From Hydrotalea sandarakina (GTDB taxonomy: Bacteria > Bacteroidota > Bacteroidia > Chitinophagales > Chitinophagaceae): a stretch of DNA of 64,000 nt. The position numbers and the translations under genes were made by a program. The notes under the pieces are model-generated. The model ran no database searches. It was not told the DNA's origin and worked only from the letters and a program-made list of their open reading frames with translations. The stretch covers positions 248,001 to 312,000 of the forward strand of contig NZ_QKZV01000003.1 of the NCBI RefSeq assembly GCF_003254115.1, read 5' to 3'. Shown here piece after piece: positions 1 to 8,837 of the stretch; positions within the stretch are counted from its first letter, which is position 1, and each line of letters starts with the position of its first letter.

Positions 1-5
1 ATAAT

Positions 6-13
6 TATATTTG
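6..13 (+). promoter_or_regulatory. possible Bacteroidota -7 promoter element before mutS
   Basis: The octamer TATATTTG matches the TAnnTTTG -7 element of the main Bacteroidota sigma factor. It lies only 5 bases before the mutS start codon, so a transcript from here would be nearly leaderless. The matching -33 element would be off the left edge and cannot be checked. Confidence 0.3.
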
Positions 14-18
14 TTGCC

Positions 19-2646
19 ATGCAAAAGTCAGCTTCCGATACCCCATTAATGCAACAGCACAATGCTATTAAGCAAAAGTACCCCGATGCTATTTTATTAT
101 TTAGGGTGGGCGATTTTTATGAAACTTTTGGCGCCGATGCCATTGTTGCTTCCAATGTACTGGGTATTACACTTACCAAGCGCAATAATGGCGCAGCTTC
201 ATCATCAGAACTGGCGGGTTTTCCACACCATGCTTTAGAAACATATTTACATAAATTGGTAAAGGCCGGTTATCGTGTAGCCATTTGCGACCAATTAGAA
301 GATCCTAAACAGGCAAAGGGTATTGTAAAAAGAGGTGTAACCGAATTAGTAACACCCGGCATTGCAACCAATGACAAATTATTAGAAAATAACAGTAATA
401 ATTTTTTAGCAGCCATTCACTTCAATAACAATATTGCAGGAGTTGCATTCTTGGATATTTCAACCGGAGAATTTTTCATTGCGGAAGGGAATACCGAATA
501 CGCCGATAAATTATTGCAAAGCTTAAAGCCTGCAGAAGTTATTTTTCAACGTAGTTATCAAAAGCAATTTAAAGAACTGTTTGGCAATAAATTCTATACT
601 TATACTTTAGAGTCATGGATTTTTGATGAAACCTATGCGCAGGAAAGTTTATTAAAACATTTTCAGTCGCATTCTTTAAAGGGATTTGGTATTGAACATT
701 TAAAAAACGGCATTATTGCCGCCGGTGCTATTTTACATTATTTAAAAGAAACCGAACATCCCAATCTGCAACACATTACCACTATTAAAAGAATTGAAAA
801 GGATGATTTTTTGTGGATGGATAGATTTACCATTCGTAATTTGGAATTAATTGGCAGTAGTGTTAATGAAGGAAAAGGTTTACTGCAAATTTTAGATAAT
901 ACTGTAAGTGCAATGGGTGCAAGGCTGCTACAACGTTGGCTTATCTTTCCTTTAAAAAACAAATTAGCCATTGAAGAAAGATTAGACGCAGTTGCTTTTT
1001 TAATTAAAGAAACCGACTTACGCCATAAGCTTGCACAAGCCATTAAACAATGCGGCGATGTGGAGCGACTGATTAGTAAAATTGCATCTAAAAAAATTTC
1101 ACCCCGCGAAGTTTTACAAATTGCTAAAGGCTTACAACAAACTGCCATTATAAAAAAACAACTGGATAATTGCACTAATAAGTACCTGCAACGATTAGCA
1201 GATGGATTGAATACGTGTAGTGTAATTACCGATAAAATTTTAAGTGAATTAAAAGATCCACCACCTATTACTGCTCAAAAAGGCGATTTAATTCAATCAG
1301 GTATCAACAAAGAATTAGATGAATTGCGAAGCATTGCTTCAGGTGGTAAATCATACTTACTAAACTTACAACAAAAAGAAGCTGATGCTACTGGCATTAC
1401 TTCATTAAAAATTGGGTTTAATAATGTGTTTGGTTATTATTTAGAAGTTACCAATGCACACAAAAACAAAGTGCCTAATCATTGGATTCGGAAACAAACT
1501 TTAACGAATGCTGAACGCTATATTACACCCGAACTAAAAGAATATGAAGAAAAAATTGTAGGGGCTGAAGAAAAGATGTTAGCACTAGAAACACAACTTT
1601 TTGATGCCTTACTCAATGCATTGCAAGATTATATAGCACCAATACAAGTAAATGGCACTACGTTAGCCATTATTGATTGCTTGATATGCTTTGCGGAAAA
1701 TGCATTAAAATATCATTACCACCAACCCATCATTCATGATGGATTGACATTACAATTATTAGATAGCAGACATCCGGTAATTGAAAGGAATTTACCTGCA
1801 GGTGAAACATACATACCTAATGATATTACGTTGGATCCCGATAATCAGCAAATAATTATATTAACGGGCCCCAACATGAGCGGTAAAAGTGCCATTTTAC
1901 GGCAAACAGCACTGATTACTTTAATGGCGCATATGGGCAGTTTTGTGCCTGCAACTGAAGCTTCCATACCATTAACCGATAAAATATTTACTCGTGTAGG
2001 CGCCAGCGATAATTTAAGTGGTGGTGAGTCAACTTTTATGGTTGAAATGAATGAAACAGCCAGCATTATCAATAATTTATCGGAACGTAGTTTGGTGTTA
2101 TTAGATGAAATTGGACGCGGTACATCTACCTATGATGGCATATCTATTGCTTGGAGCATGGTAGAATATTTGCACAATTCCGTCTATAAACCTAAAACCT
2201 TATTTGCTACCCACTATCATGAATTAAACGCATTAGAGCATCATTTACCGGGCGTAAAAAATTTCCATATTACCAATAGAGAAACCGGAAATAAAGTAAT
2301 TTTTTTAAGAAAATTAGCACCGGGTGGAAGTACACATAGTTTTGGTATTCATGTAGCAAAAATGGCGGGCATGCCACCTGAATTAATTGCACGTGCTAAC
2401 GAAATATTGCAACAATTAGAAGGAAAAGAATTACAACAGGAAACACAAATTTATCATAACAACCCATTACCAACTGTGCGGTCCGGGAAACCAAAGCCAA
2501 CAACTCAGTTACAACTGTCCATTTTTGATGCGCATACAGAAACATTTGAAGGCATAAGAAAAATGTTGGAAAATATTGATATTAATCGACTTACCCCTGT
2601 AGAAGCTTTAATGAAACTAAATGAAATAAAAAATATGCTTCATTAA
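19..2646 (+). CDS. mutS: DNA mismatch repair protein MutS
   Basis: This is the cytoplasmic mismatch-recognition ATPase that binds mispairs and recruits MutL. The 875-residue length is normal for MutS. The N-terminal mismatch-wedge motif FYE is at residues 33-35, the Walker A motif GPNMSGKS at 617-624 and the Walker B/DEIGRG segment near 695-701. The C-terminal helix-turn-helix region follows. The ATG at 19 starts the conserved N-terminal domain with no extra residues. The gene stands alone, followed by a hairpin at 2651-2683. The only nearby gene is a fasciclin gene on the other strand. The assignment is certain from sequence motifs along the whole length. Confidence 0.98.
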   Translation: MQKSASDTPLMQQHNAIKQKYPDAILLFRVGDFYETFGADAIVASNVLGITLTKRNNGAASSSELAGFPHHALETYLHKLVKAGYRVAICDQLEDPKQAKGIVKRGVTELVTPGIATNDKLLENNSNNFLAAIHFNNNIAGVAFLDISTGEFFIAEGNTEYADKLLQSLKPAEVIFQRSYQKQFKELFGNKFYTYTLESWIFDETYAQESLLKHFQSHSLKGFGIEHLKNGIIAAGAILHYLKETEHPNLQHITTIKRIEKDDFLWMDRFTIRNLELIGSSVNEGKGLLQILDNTVSAMGARLLQRWLIFPLKNKLAIEERLDAVAFLIKETDLRHKLAQAIKQCGDVERLISKIASKKISPREVLQIAKGLQQTAIIKKQLDNCTNKYLQRLADGLNTCSVITDKILSELKDPPPITAQKGDLIQSGINKELDELRSIASGGKSYLLNLQQKEADATGITSLKIGFNNVFGYYLEVTNAHKNKVPNHWIRKQTLTNAERYITPELKEYEEKIVGAEEKMLALETQLFDALLNALQDYIAPIQVNGTTLAIIDCLICFAENALKYHYHQPIIHDGLTLQLLDSRHPVIERNLPAGETYIPNDITLDPDNQQIIILTGPNMSGKSAILRQTALITLMAHMGSFVPATEASIPLTDKIFTRVGASDNLSGGESTFMVEMNETASIINNLSERSLVLLDEIGRGTSTYDGISIAWSMVEYLHNSVYKPKTLFATHYHELNALEHHLPGVKNFHITNRETGNKVIFLRKLAPGGSTHSFGIHVAKMAGMPPELIARANEILQQLEGKELQQETQIYHNNPLPTVRSGKPKPTTQLQLSIFDAHTETFEGIRKMLENIDINRLTPVEALMKLNEIKNMLH

Positions 2647-2650
2647 AAAG

Positions 2651-2683
2651 CAAAGCGGTTATGCATTTTACATAACCGCTTTG
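2651..2683 (+). terminator. hairpin after mutS
   Basis: A perfect 12-bp stem (AAAGCGGTTATG at 2652-2663 with CATAACCGCTTT at 2671-2682) encloses a 7-base loop just after the mutS stop. Only a weak T-run follows, so it may be a modest terminator or an RNA 3'-end stabiliser. Confidence 0.7.
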
Positions 2684-2790
2684 TAAGCTGTTTGCTTTAG
2701 TTAGAATATTGGAAGGGACAGTTTTTACAAAGAATATTGTTTGTTTTGGTTTTTCATAGGATAATTGTTCACCCCTCGATAGAAAATATT

Positions 2791-3336
2791 TTATGGAAGC
2801 AAAACAGTATCCACTACGTGTATTACACCATTACTTTGATTCACATCTGCAATAGTAACATAGCTTTTACCGCCTTTTGCATCTGTAATCACCAATTTAT
2901 TCCCTTCCATACTAGCCATTAAATTTTCACCTTCTACAGTTTTTAAAACAGCCTTACCATGTCCTGCTTTAATAAGCTTTGCTATATCTTTTGCATTATA
3001 CTTACCTGCCACAACATGGTAGGTCAATACTTTTGTAAGCATTGCTCTATTTTCAGGTTTTAATAAGTTATCAACTGTTCCTGCCGGTAATTTATTAAAT
3101 GCCTCATTGGTGGGTGCAAACACTGTAAAAGGCCCTGCACCTTGTAAAGTTTCAACCAAACCTGCAGCTTTTACAGCAGCCACTAACGTTGTATGATCGT
3201 TAGAATGAATGGCATTTTCTACAATGTTTTTACTTGGATACATAGGGGCACCACCCACTTCTACAGTTTTTTCATTTTGCGCCATAGCAACATGCATAAC
3301 AAATGCAGAAGCCATTAAAAGGAAAAGTTTTTTCAT
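2791..3336 (-). CDS. secreted single-domain fasciclin (FAS1) protein
   Basis: The 181-residue product has a signal peptide (residues 1-20, ending in VAMAQ) and one FAS1 domain filling the rest. The H1-type motif FTVFAPTNEAF, the YHVVAG H-box and the closing NGVIHVVDTVLLP are all visible. FAS1 domains mediate cell-surface or matrix adhesion; the ligand here is unknown. I chose the ATG at 3336 because upstream in-frame codons encode no domain and would bury the signal peptide. It is divergent from the trehalose operon with 135 bp between starts. A larger, two-domain FAS1 lipoprotein lies at 61604-62551. The family is sure, the role is not. Confidence 0.93.
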   Translation of the reverse strand: MKKLFLLMASAFVMHVAMAQNEKTVEVGGAPMYPSKNIVENAIHSNDHTTLVAAVKAAGLVETLQGAGPFTVFAPTNEAFNKLPAGTVDNLLKPENRAMLTKVLTYHVVAGKYNAKDIAKLIKAGHGKAVLKTVEGENLMASMEGNKLVITDAKGGKSYVTIADVNQSNGVIHVVDTVLLP

Positions 3337-3471
3337 AATATTCAATTTTGTTGTTCGTAATACATATACGGCACTTGTTTTACTTTGGATTGCGCTAAGT
3401 GCATTTTTTTTAAAAGATTTAGCCAATATGTTCTAAATTCACTTTTCAACCAACCACTAAACAAAAGCCAT

Positions 3472-4728
3472 ATGCATTATTGGAAAATTAAATTGTCCAT
3501 ATTTATTAACTATTTTGTTTTTGCCATTTTATTGAATAGTGTAGGCACGGTTATTTTACAAGTGCAAAACAATTATGGGGTAACACAAGGCGCAGCTGCT
3601 GTATTAGAGCCCTTTAAAGATTTAAGTATTGCAATTGTTTCATTTTTGGTTTCCTCATTTATTACAAAAATTGGATATAAAAAATCCATGCTAATTGCTC
3701 TGGCATTCATTTCAATTGTGTGTTTCATAATGCCATATACCCACAGCTTTTTAGCAACCAAATTATTGTTTGCTGCTATCGGTGCCAGTTTTGCGTTGAT
3801 TAAAATATCGGTTTACAGCACTATAGGCCTGGTAACACAATCAGAAAAACAACATATTAGTTTAATGAATTTTGTTGAATCTTTTTTTATGGTGGGTATT
3901 TTAGCAGGCTACTTTATATTTAGTTATTTCGTTAATGATAAAGACCCCCATTCTACATCGTGGCTAAAAGTATATACATGGTTGGGCGGTTTTACAACTG
4001 TTGCATTTTTATTGTTATTAACAGCAACACTTGACGAATCAAAAGCTCAACATGAAATACAAAAAGAAACATTGTTACAAAGTTTTATTGCAATGCTTCA
4101 ATTAATAGTATCACCTATTGTATTAATATTTATTGCCTGTGCATTTTTTTATGTATTAATTGAACAAAGCATTATGAGCTGGCTGCCCACTTTCAACAGT
4201 CAAGTATTAAAACTGCCCACTACTTTAAGTATAGAAATGGCCAGTATTTTAGCCGGTTCTACAGCAGCCGGACGTTTTGTGGCAGGGCTTTTATTGAAAA
4301 AACTAAATTGGTTTGTTATTCTTTTAATTTGTTTAATTTTAGCGGCTACGCTTGTATTAATAGCCATGCCGTTGGCAAAAAATAGTGATGGACATGAAAT
4401 TACCGGTTGGGGAAATGCTCCTTTAGCTGCTTTTGTTTTTCCGCTTATTGGTTTATTAATTGCACCAATTTATCCGGCAATTAATTCGGTAATATTAAGC
4501 ACTTTGTCGGTTGAGAAACAAGGTGTAATGGCCGGATTAATCATTATATTTTCTGCTTTAGGTGGCACAACAGGATCATTAATAACAGGAAATATTTTTC
4601 AATATTATGGCGGTTCAGCAGCCTTTTATTTTTCATTAGTTCCAATAACCATATTGGCCATTTGCTTATTCATTTTTAGAAGACTTCAATTGAAATATAA
4701 ACAAAGTAGCGCTGTGTTCAATTCATAA
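3472..4728 (+). CDS. MFS sugar transporter, probably for trehalose or another disaccharide
   Basis: The 418-residue protein is an inner-membrane transporter of the major facilitator superfamily with about 12 hydrophobic segments. It resembles the FucP/glucose-galactose branch, judged from the C-terminal GLIIIFSALGGTTGSLITG helix region. I start it at the ATG at 3472 (MHYWKIKLS), because the 29 upstream in-frame residues are polar, non-conserved looking and overlap the divergent promoter region. It is the first gene of a tight three-gene unit: trehalase begins 2 bases after its stop and a LacI regulator follows. That context suggests it imports the trehalase substrate. This is an inference, since substrate cannot be read from the sequence. 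Confidence 0.87.
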   Translation: MHYWKIKLSIFINYFVFAILLNSVGTVILQVQNNYGVTQGAAAVLEPFKDLSIAIVSFLVSSFITKIGYKKSMLIALAFISIVCFIMPYTHSFLATKLLFAAIGASFALIKISVYSTIGLVTQSEKQHISLMNFVESFFMVGILAGYFIFSYFVNDKDPHSTSWLKVYTWLGGFTTVAFLLLLTATLDESKAQHEIQKETLLQSFIAMLQLIVSPIVLIFIACAFFYVLIEQSIMSWLPTFNSQVLKLPTTLSIEMASILAGSTAAGRFVAGLLLKKLNWFVILLICLILAATLVLIAMPLAKNSDGHEITGWGNAPLAAFVFPLIGLLIAPIYPAINSVILSTLSVEKQGVMAGLIIIFSALGGTTGSLITGNIFQYYGGSAAFYFSLVPITILAICLFIFRRLQLKYKQSSAVFNS

Positions 4729-4730
4729 AC

Positions 4731-6254
4731 ATGAACCCTATGCAAATTAACCATCAATTGTTAAATATAGAAGAACTTGGATCATTGTATATAGCTGTTC
4801 AACAAAGCAACTTATTCAGCGATTCAAAATTTTTTGTAGATGCAATTCCTTTGCACCCAATAGAAGAAATTCAACAAGCATACCATCTTGAAAAAGATAA
4901 ACCTCATTTCAACTTATTGAATTTTATTAAGCAACATTTTAGTTTACCTGCAGAAAGCCATCAAGGGTATCAATCTAACAATAAACCTATTGATATACAC
5001 ATTTATGAATTGTGGAATGTACTAACCAGGCAACCGGATGAAGCGGCCGGCACACTTATTCCTTTACCTTATCCTTACATTGTACCAGGTGGCAGATTTA
5101 GAGAAATTTATTATTGGGATAGTTATTTTACCATGCTGGGTTTAAAGGAACACAACAGGTGGGACATCATTGAAAACATGATAAAAAACTTTGCTTATTT
5201 AATTGAAAAATTTGGACATATTCCTAATGGTAACCGCACTTATTACTTAAGCAGATCGCAGCCCCCATTTTTTGCACTTATGGTAAAATTATTAAGTGAA
5301 AAAAATGGATTACAAAGTTGTATTGAATACCTTCCAATAATTGAAAAAGAATATGCTTATTGGATGGATGGTGTTGAGACACTTAACCAACCCAATACAG
5401 CATATAGAAGAGTTGTAAAACTTTCTGAATCCTATATTTTAAACAGATACTGGGATGATAGTGATACACCCAGACCGGAGGCATATAAAGAGGATACCCA
5501 TTTAGCAAAAAATTTGTCGGATGACAATGCCCGATTATTGTACAGAAACATTAGAGCAGCTGCTGAATCGGGTTGGGATTTTTCAAGCCGTTGGTTTGCC
5601 AATGCCTATGACATGTCTACCATTGAGACAACCGATATTATTCCCATTGATTTAAACTGCATTTTATTCAGCGTTGAAAATATAATGGCAGAATTATATA
5701 CGTTTACCAATCAAACCGATAAAGCTAAAACAATGTTGGCCAAAGCAGAACAGCGTTCACAAGCCATTGAATATTTCTGCTGGAATGAGGAAAAAAATTT
5801 TTATTTCGATTATCATTTTATTCATCAACAACAAAAAGATACTTATTCATTGGCAGCTATGTATCCCCTATTTATCAAAATAACTAATAAGGATAAGGTT
5901 GAAAAGATAATTGAGGTTCTAACAAAGCAGTTGTTAACAACATCAGGCGGTGCACTAACTACCAACATTGAATCGGGACAACAGTGGGATGCACCTAACG
6001 GCTGGGCACCTTTACAATGGATAACTTACGTAGCATTAAAAAACTATTCACAAAACAAATTAGCCTTACAATTAAAACAAAATTGGATGGCTCAGAATGA
6101 AAATACTTACCAACAAACCGGTAAGCTAATGGAAAAATACAATGTAAAAAATACCAATATAAATGCTGGTGGTGGTGAATATCCTACGCAAGATGGTTTT
6201 GGATGGACAAATGGTGTTTATATTGCCATGCTAAATGACCAATTGATTTTTTAA
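4731..6254 (+). CDS. alpha,alpha-trehalase, GH37 family, cytoplasmic
   Basis: This enzyme hydrolyses trehalose to two glucoses. Both GH37 signatures are present: PGGRFREIYYWDSY starting at residue 119 and QWDAPNGWAPLQW starting at 418. By analogy with E. coli Tre37A, the general acid is D283 in SGWDFSSRW and the general base is probably E483 in GGGEYPTQDGFGWTNGV. No signal peptide is visible at the N-terminus, so it should act in the cytoplasm like TreF rather than in the periplasm like TreA. That fits with an upstream permease delivering intact disaccharide. At 507 residues it is slightly short for the family but complete. A second ATG three codons in is an alternative start. Confidence 0.95.
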   Translation: MNPMQINHQLLNIEELGSLYIAVQQSNLFSDSKFFVDAIPLHPIEEIQQAYHLEKDKPHFNLLNFIKQHFSLPAESHQGYQSNNKPIDIHIYELWNVLTRQPDEAAGTLIPLPYPYIVPGGRFREIYYWDSYFTMLGLKEHNRWDIIENMIKNFAYLIEKFGHIPNGNRTYYLSRSQPPFFALMVKLLSEKNGLQSCIEYLPIIEKEYAYWMDGVETLNQPNTAYRRVVKLSESYILNRYWDDSDTPRPEAYKEDTHLAKNLSDDNARLLYRNIRAAAESGWDFSSRWFANAYDMSTIETTDIIPIDLNCILFSVENIMAELYTFTNQTDKAKTMLAKAEQRSQAIEYFCWNEEKNFYFDYHFIHQQQKDTYSLAAMYPLFIKITNKDKVEKIIEVLTKQLLTTSGGALTTNIESGQQWDAPNGWAPLQWITYVALKNYSQNKLALQLKQNWMAQNENTYQQTGKLMEKYNVKNTNINAGGGEYPTQDGFGWTNGVYIAMLNDQLIF

Positions 6255-6265
6255 ATGATTTATCT

Positions 6266-7261
6266 ATGGCACAAACCAGTACATTAAAGCAACTGGCACA
6301 AATTTTAAACATGAGTATTTCTACGGTATCTCGTGCTTTAAAAAACCATCCGGACATTGCAGAGAAAACCAAGCAAAAAGTAAGAGAATTGGCCGCTTCG
6401 CTGGAATATGAACCCAATGCATATGCTATTCAATTGCGTACTAATGTAAGTAACGTACTGGGTATTATGATACCCACCATTACCAATTTCTTTTATGATA
6501 CTTTTATTGCTTCAGTTGAAGAAGAAGCGCGTAAAGCAGGCTACTCTTTACTCATTATGCAATCGGGTGAGAGTAGTGAGTTAGAATTAAATAATTTAAA
6601 ACTGTTGAAGAAAAATCGGATATCGGGACTGTTTGTTGCAGTAACTAAAGAAAACAATGATATATCAGCATTTGAAAAATTAGAAGAACAAAATATTCCG
6701 GTTGTATATATTGACAGAGTACCACATGCCGATAATTGTAATAAAATTTGTTTAGCAGATAAGGAAAGTGCAACAATGGCGGCACATGCACTCATTCAAC
6801 ACAACAAAAAAAACATATTGGCTTTATTTGGTTACCCCAACTTAACTATTACAGAAAAACGATTAGCAGCTTTTACCCAAACCATTAATGAGTATGCACC
6901 AAAAACAAAGGTTCATTGCCGTTTCCCCGATCAAACCAAAGCTGCCAAAAAAGAAACTTTACATTTTTTAAATGCGCAACAAAAACCGGATGCCATATTC
7001 TGTATGGGTGACCAGATTTTAATGGGTGCCATGCAAGCACTTTATGAAAAGCAAATTGACATTCCAAAACAAACAGCAGTAATCAGTATTAGCAATGGTT
7101 TCATTCCCACCTTATTTAAGCCTACCATTACTTATATAGAAACAAGCGGACAGAAACTTGGCAAATATGCTTTTAAACGTATGATGGAATGTTTGAATGG
7201 CGATGCTTCATTCAAAGAAATTGTAGTACCCTCTATTCTGGTACAAGGGCAATCACTTTAA
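6266..7261 (+). CDS. LacI-family transcriptional regulator
   Basis: The 331-residue protein has an N-terminal LacI helix-turn-helix and hinge (residues about 4-57, core SISTVSRALKNHPDIA). A periplasmic-binding-protein-like sugar sensor domain follows. It starts 11 bases after the trehalase stop and is co-transcribed with the trehalase and transporter. It is therefore probably the sugar-responsive regulator of this operon. I found no convincing palindromic operator in the short region before the transporter, so autoregulation is not shown. Its 3' end overlaps the convergent GDPD gene by 9 bases. Confidence 0.93.
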   Translation: MAQTSTLKQLAQILNMSISTVSRALKNHPDIAEKTKQKVRELAASLEYEPNAYAIQLRTNVSNVLGIMIPTITNFFYDTFIASVEEEARKAGYSLLIMQSGESSELELNNLKLLKKNRISGLFVAVTKENNDISAFEKLEEQNIPVVYIDRVPHADNCNKICLADKESATMAAHALIQHNKKNILALFGYPNLTITEKRLAAFTQTINEYAPKTKVHCRFPDQTKAAKKETLHFLNAQQKPDAIFCMGDQILMGAMQALYEKQIDIPKQTAVISISNGFIPTLFKPTITYIETSGQKLGKYAFKRMMECLNGDASFKEIVVPSILVQGQSL

Positions 7262-8155
7262 TTGTGCATACAAATTAGGGTAATCGCTAATTAACCCATT
7301 AACACCCATATTTTTCAATTTTTGCATAGTGGGTAAATCATCCACTGTCCATGGTATTAATGCAATACCCATATCATGACATTGTTTTACTAATAAGGGT
7401 GTAACCATTGTATAATCGGGGGAATATATGGTAGGTATAAATCCTAATTGTTTTAATTGCCCTGCAAAATTTAAAGTTACCGGTGGTTCAACCAAAAGTG
7501 CTGTTTTTATGGTTGGGTAATGCTCGTGCAAATATTGTAAAGTTCTTATATCAAAAGATTGAATGATGACCCTCGATGCAATTCCTTTTTGCTCAATAAC
7601 TTGCATAATTAATCGTACAAATGTTGCAGGATCGGGATGATAAATACCATCCGTTGAGTCGGTACTTTTGGTTTCAATATTATATTGTACAGGTGGTAAA
7701 TGATGCTGTTGAATGTATGCTTCCACTGAATCAATAACAGTACTTAATAAAGGCTTATGTACTTTTATTTTTTGTTGTTGTGGAAAGCGAGGATAGTACT
7801 TAGAACCCACATCGTATTGCTGTGTTTCAGCATACGTCATTTTATAAATATTCAATTGTTTTTGATCGGCCTTTGTTAAGTTTTGCCCATTCGGACCTAA
7901 TGAAAACTCGTAATTGATGTAGGGATCATGACTAATTAAAACTTGACTATCTTTTGTAATTACCGCATCCATTTCTAGTGTAGTAACACCTAAGTCAAGT
8001 GCTTTTAAAAAAGCAGGAATTGTGTTTTCGGGCATTAAACCGCGGCAGCCTCGGTGCCCTTCTTTATCAAAAGGCATAACGGTATGGGTTTGCTGTATTT
8101 TGGCAGATGTGCATGACATGAATAACAATAAAAAAAACCATCTATTTATTTTCAT
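7253..8155 (-). CDS. glycerophosphodiester phosphodiesterase, lipoprotein
   Basis: This GDPD-family TIM-barrel enzyme hydrolyses glycerophosphodiesters to glycerol-3-phosphate and an alcohol. The catalytic pattern is intact: GHRG with H34, PENT at 42-45, metal ligands E61 and D63, and H76 in SHDP. The N-terminus is a lipoprotein signal with lipobox FMSC (C15), so the enzyme is anchored in an envelope membrane. The 300-residue length is normal. It overlaps the end of the upstream PaiB-like gene by 14 bases, so the two are probably co-transcribed. It is tail-to-tail with lacI. Confidence 0.94.
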   Translation of the reverse strand: MKINRWFFLLLFMSCTSAKIQQTHTVMPFDKEGHRGCRGLMPENTIPAFLKALDLGVTTLEMDAVITKDSQVLISHDPYINYEFSLGPNGQNLTKADQKQLNIYKMTYAETQQYDVGSKYYPRFPQQQKIKVHKPLLSTVIDSVEAYIQQHHLPPVQYNIETKSTDSTDGIYHPDPATFVRLIMQVIEQKGIASRVIIQSFDIRTLQYLHEHYPTIKTALLVEPPVTLNFAGQLKQLGFIPTIYSPDYTMVTPLLVKQCHDMGIALIPWTVDDLPTMQKLKNMGVNGLISDYPNLYAQLK

Positions 8156-8780
8156 ACAAACGATTTCTATTTTGATCCATCATTTCCTTGGCCAATTGTT
8201 GTTGCTGAGGTGTTCCATTTTGTAAATGCTGCACTACTGAATGAAATGTTGCATCATCCTTATTCTGACTTAACTTAAATACATGTTCGTAAGCAGCTAT
8301 TTTAACTTCAAATGCAACAATGGCTTTCATGTTCGCTTTTAAATAATCATCAGGAATTTTTACCACATCATTAATACTATCGGCTTTACCCTCAAAAAAA
8401 CGTGTTTGCTGCAATAACACATTATACAATGCAGCCTCATCCAGCATTCGCATGTAGCCTGTGGCATGAACTGCCATATAATTCCATGTGCTTGCTTGCA
8501 ATGGCTGAGTGTACCAACTTGCACTCACATAACTATGTTCGCCTTGAAAAATAATCAATACCTTATTATTTTTTTCAAAAGCTTGTGTATGCATTTGCTT
8601 GCGCATTAAGTGGCCTGTAATAACAATATCTTCTTCATTATGATTGACCAAAACCGGCACCTGTGTGGCAACAGGCCAACCTTCATCAGTAACGCCACAA
8701 ATAGTAACAAAAGGATGCGTTTGCATAAAAGCAAGTACATCCTTTTGTTCTAACGCCTTAAAATAAGGTACATTGTACAT
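8142..8780 (-). CDS. PaiB-like FMN-binding protein
   Basis: The 212-residue protein matches the PaiB family (FMN-binding split barrel), recognisable from the opening MYNVPYFKALEQKDVLAFMQ and the central CGVTDEGWPVATQVPV and NYMAVHATG segments. PaiB of Bacillus is described as a negative regulator of sporulation and degradative enzyme genes. In other bacteria these proteins look more like flavin-dependent enzymes or regulators of unknown target. No DNA-binding motif is visible to me, so regulation is a family label and not evidence. It overlaps the GDPD gene downstream. Confidence 0.87.
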   Translation of the reverse strand: MYNVPYFKALEQKDVLAFMQTHPFVTICGVTDEGWPVATQVPVLVNHNEEDIVITGHLMRKQMHTQAFEKNNKVLIIFQGEHSYVSASWYTQPLQASTWNYMAVHATGYMRMLDEAALYNVLLQQTRFFEGKADSINDVVKIPDDYLKANMKAIVAFEVKIAAYEHVFKLSQNKDDATFHSVVQHLQNGTPQQQQLAKEMMDQNRNRLYENK

Positions 8781-8837
8781 ATAACAGAATTAATCACCCA
8801 TGCTTTCGTCAAGCATTGCAGCCGTTTGTAATTTCAT

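Noticed and set aside
738-1175. 145-residue open frame on the minus strand inside mutS
   Set aside because: It lies wholly within an intact mutS, has no domain, and reads like the antisense of a coding region.
2737-2922. 61-residue frame in the gap after mutS
   Set aside because: It overlaps the 3' end of the fasciclin gene, and no start signal or domain is seen.
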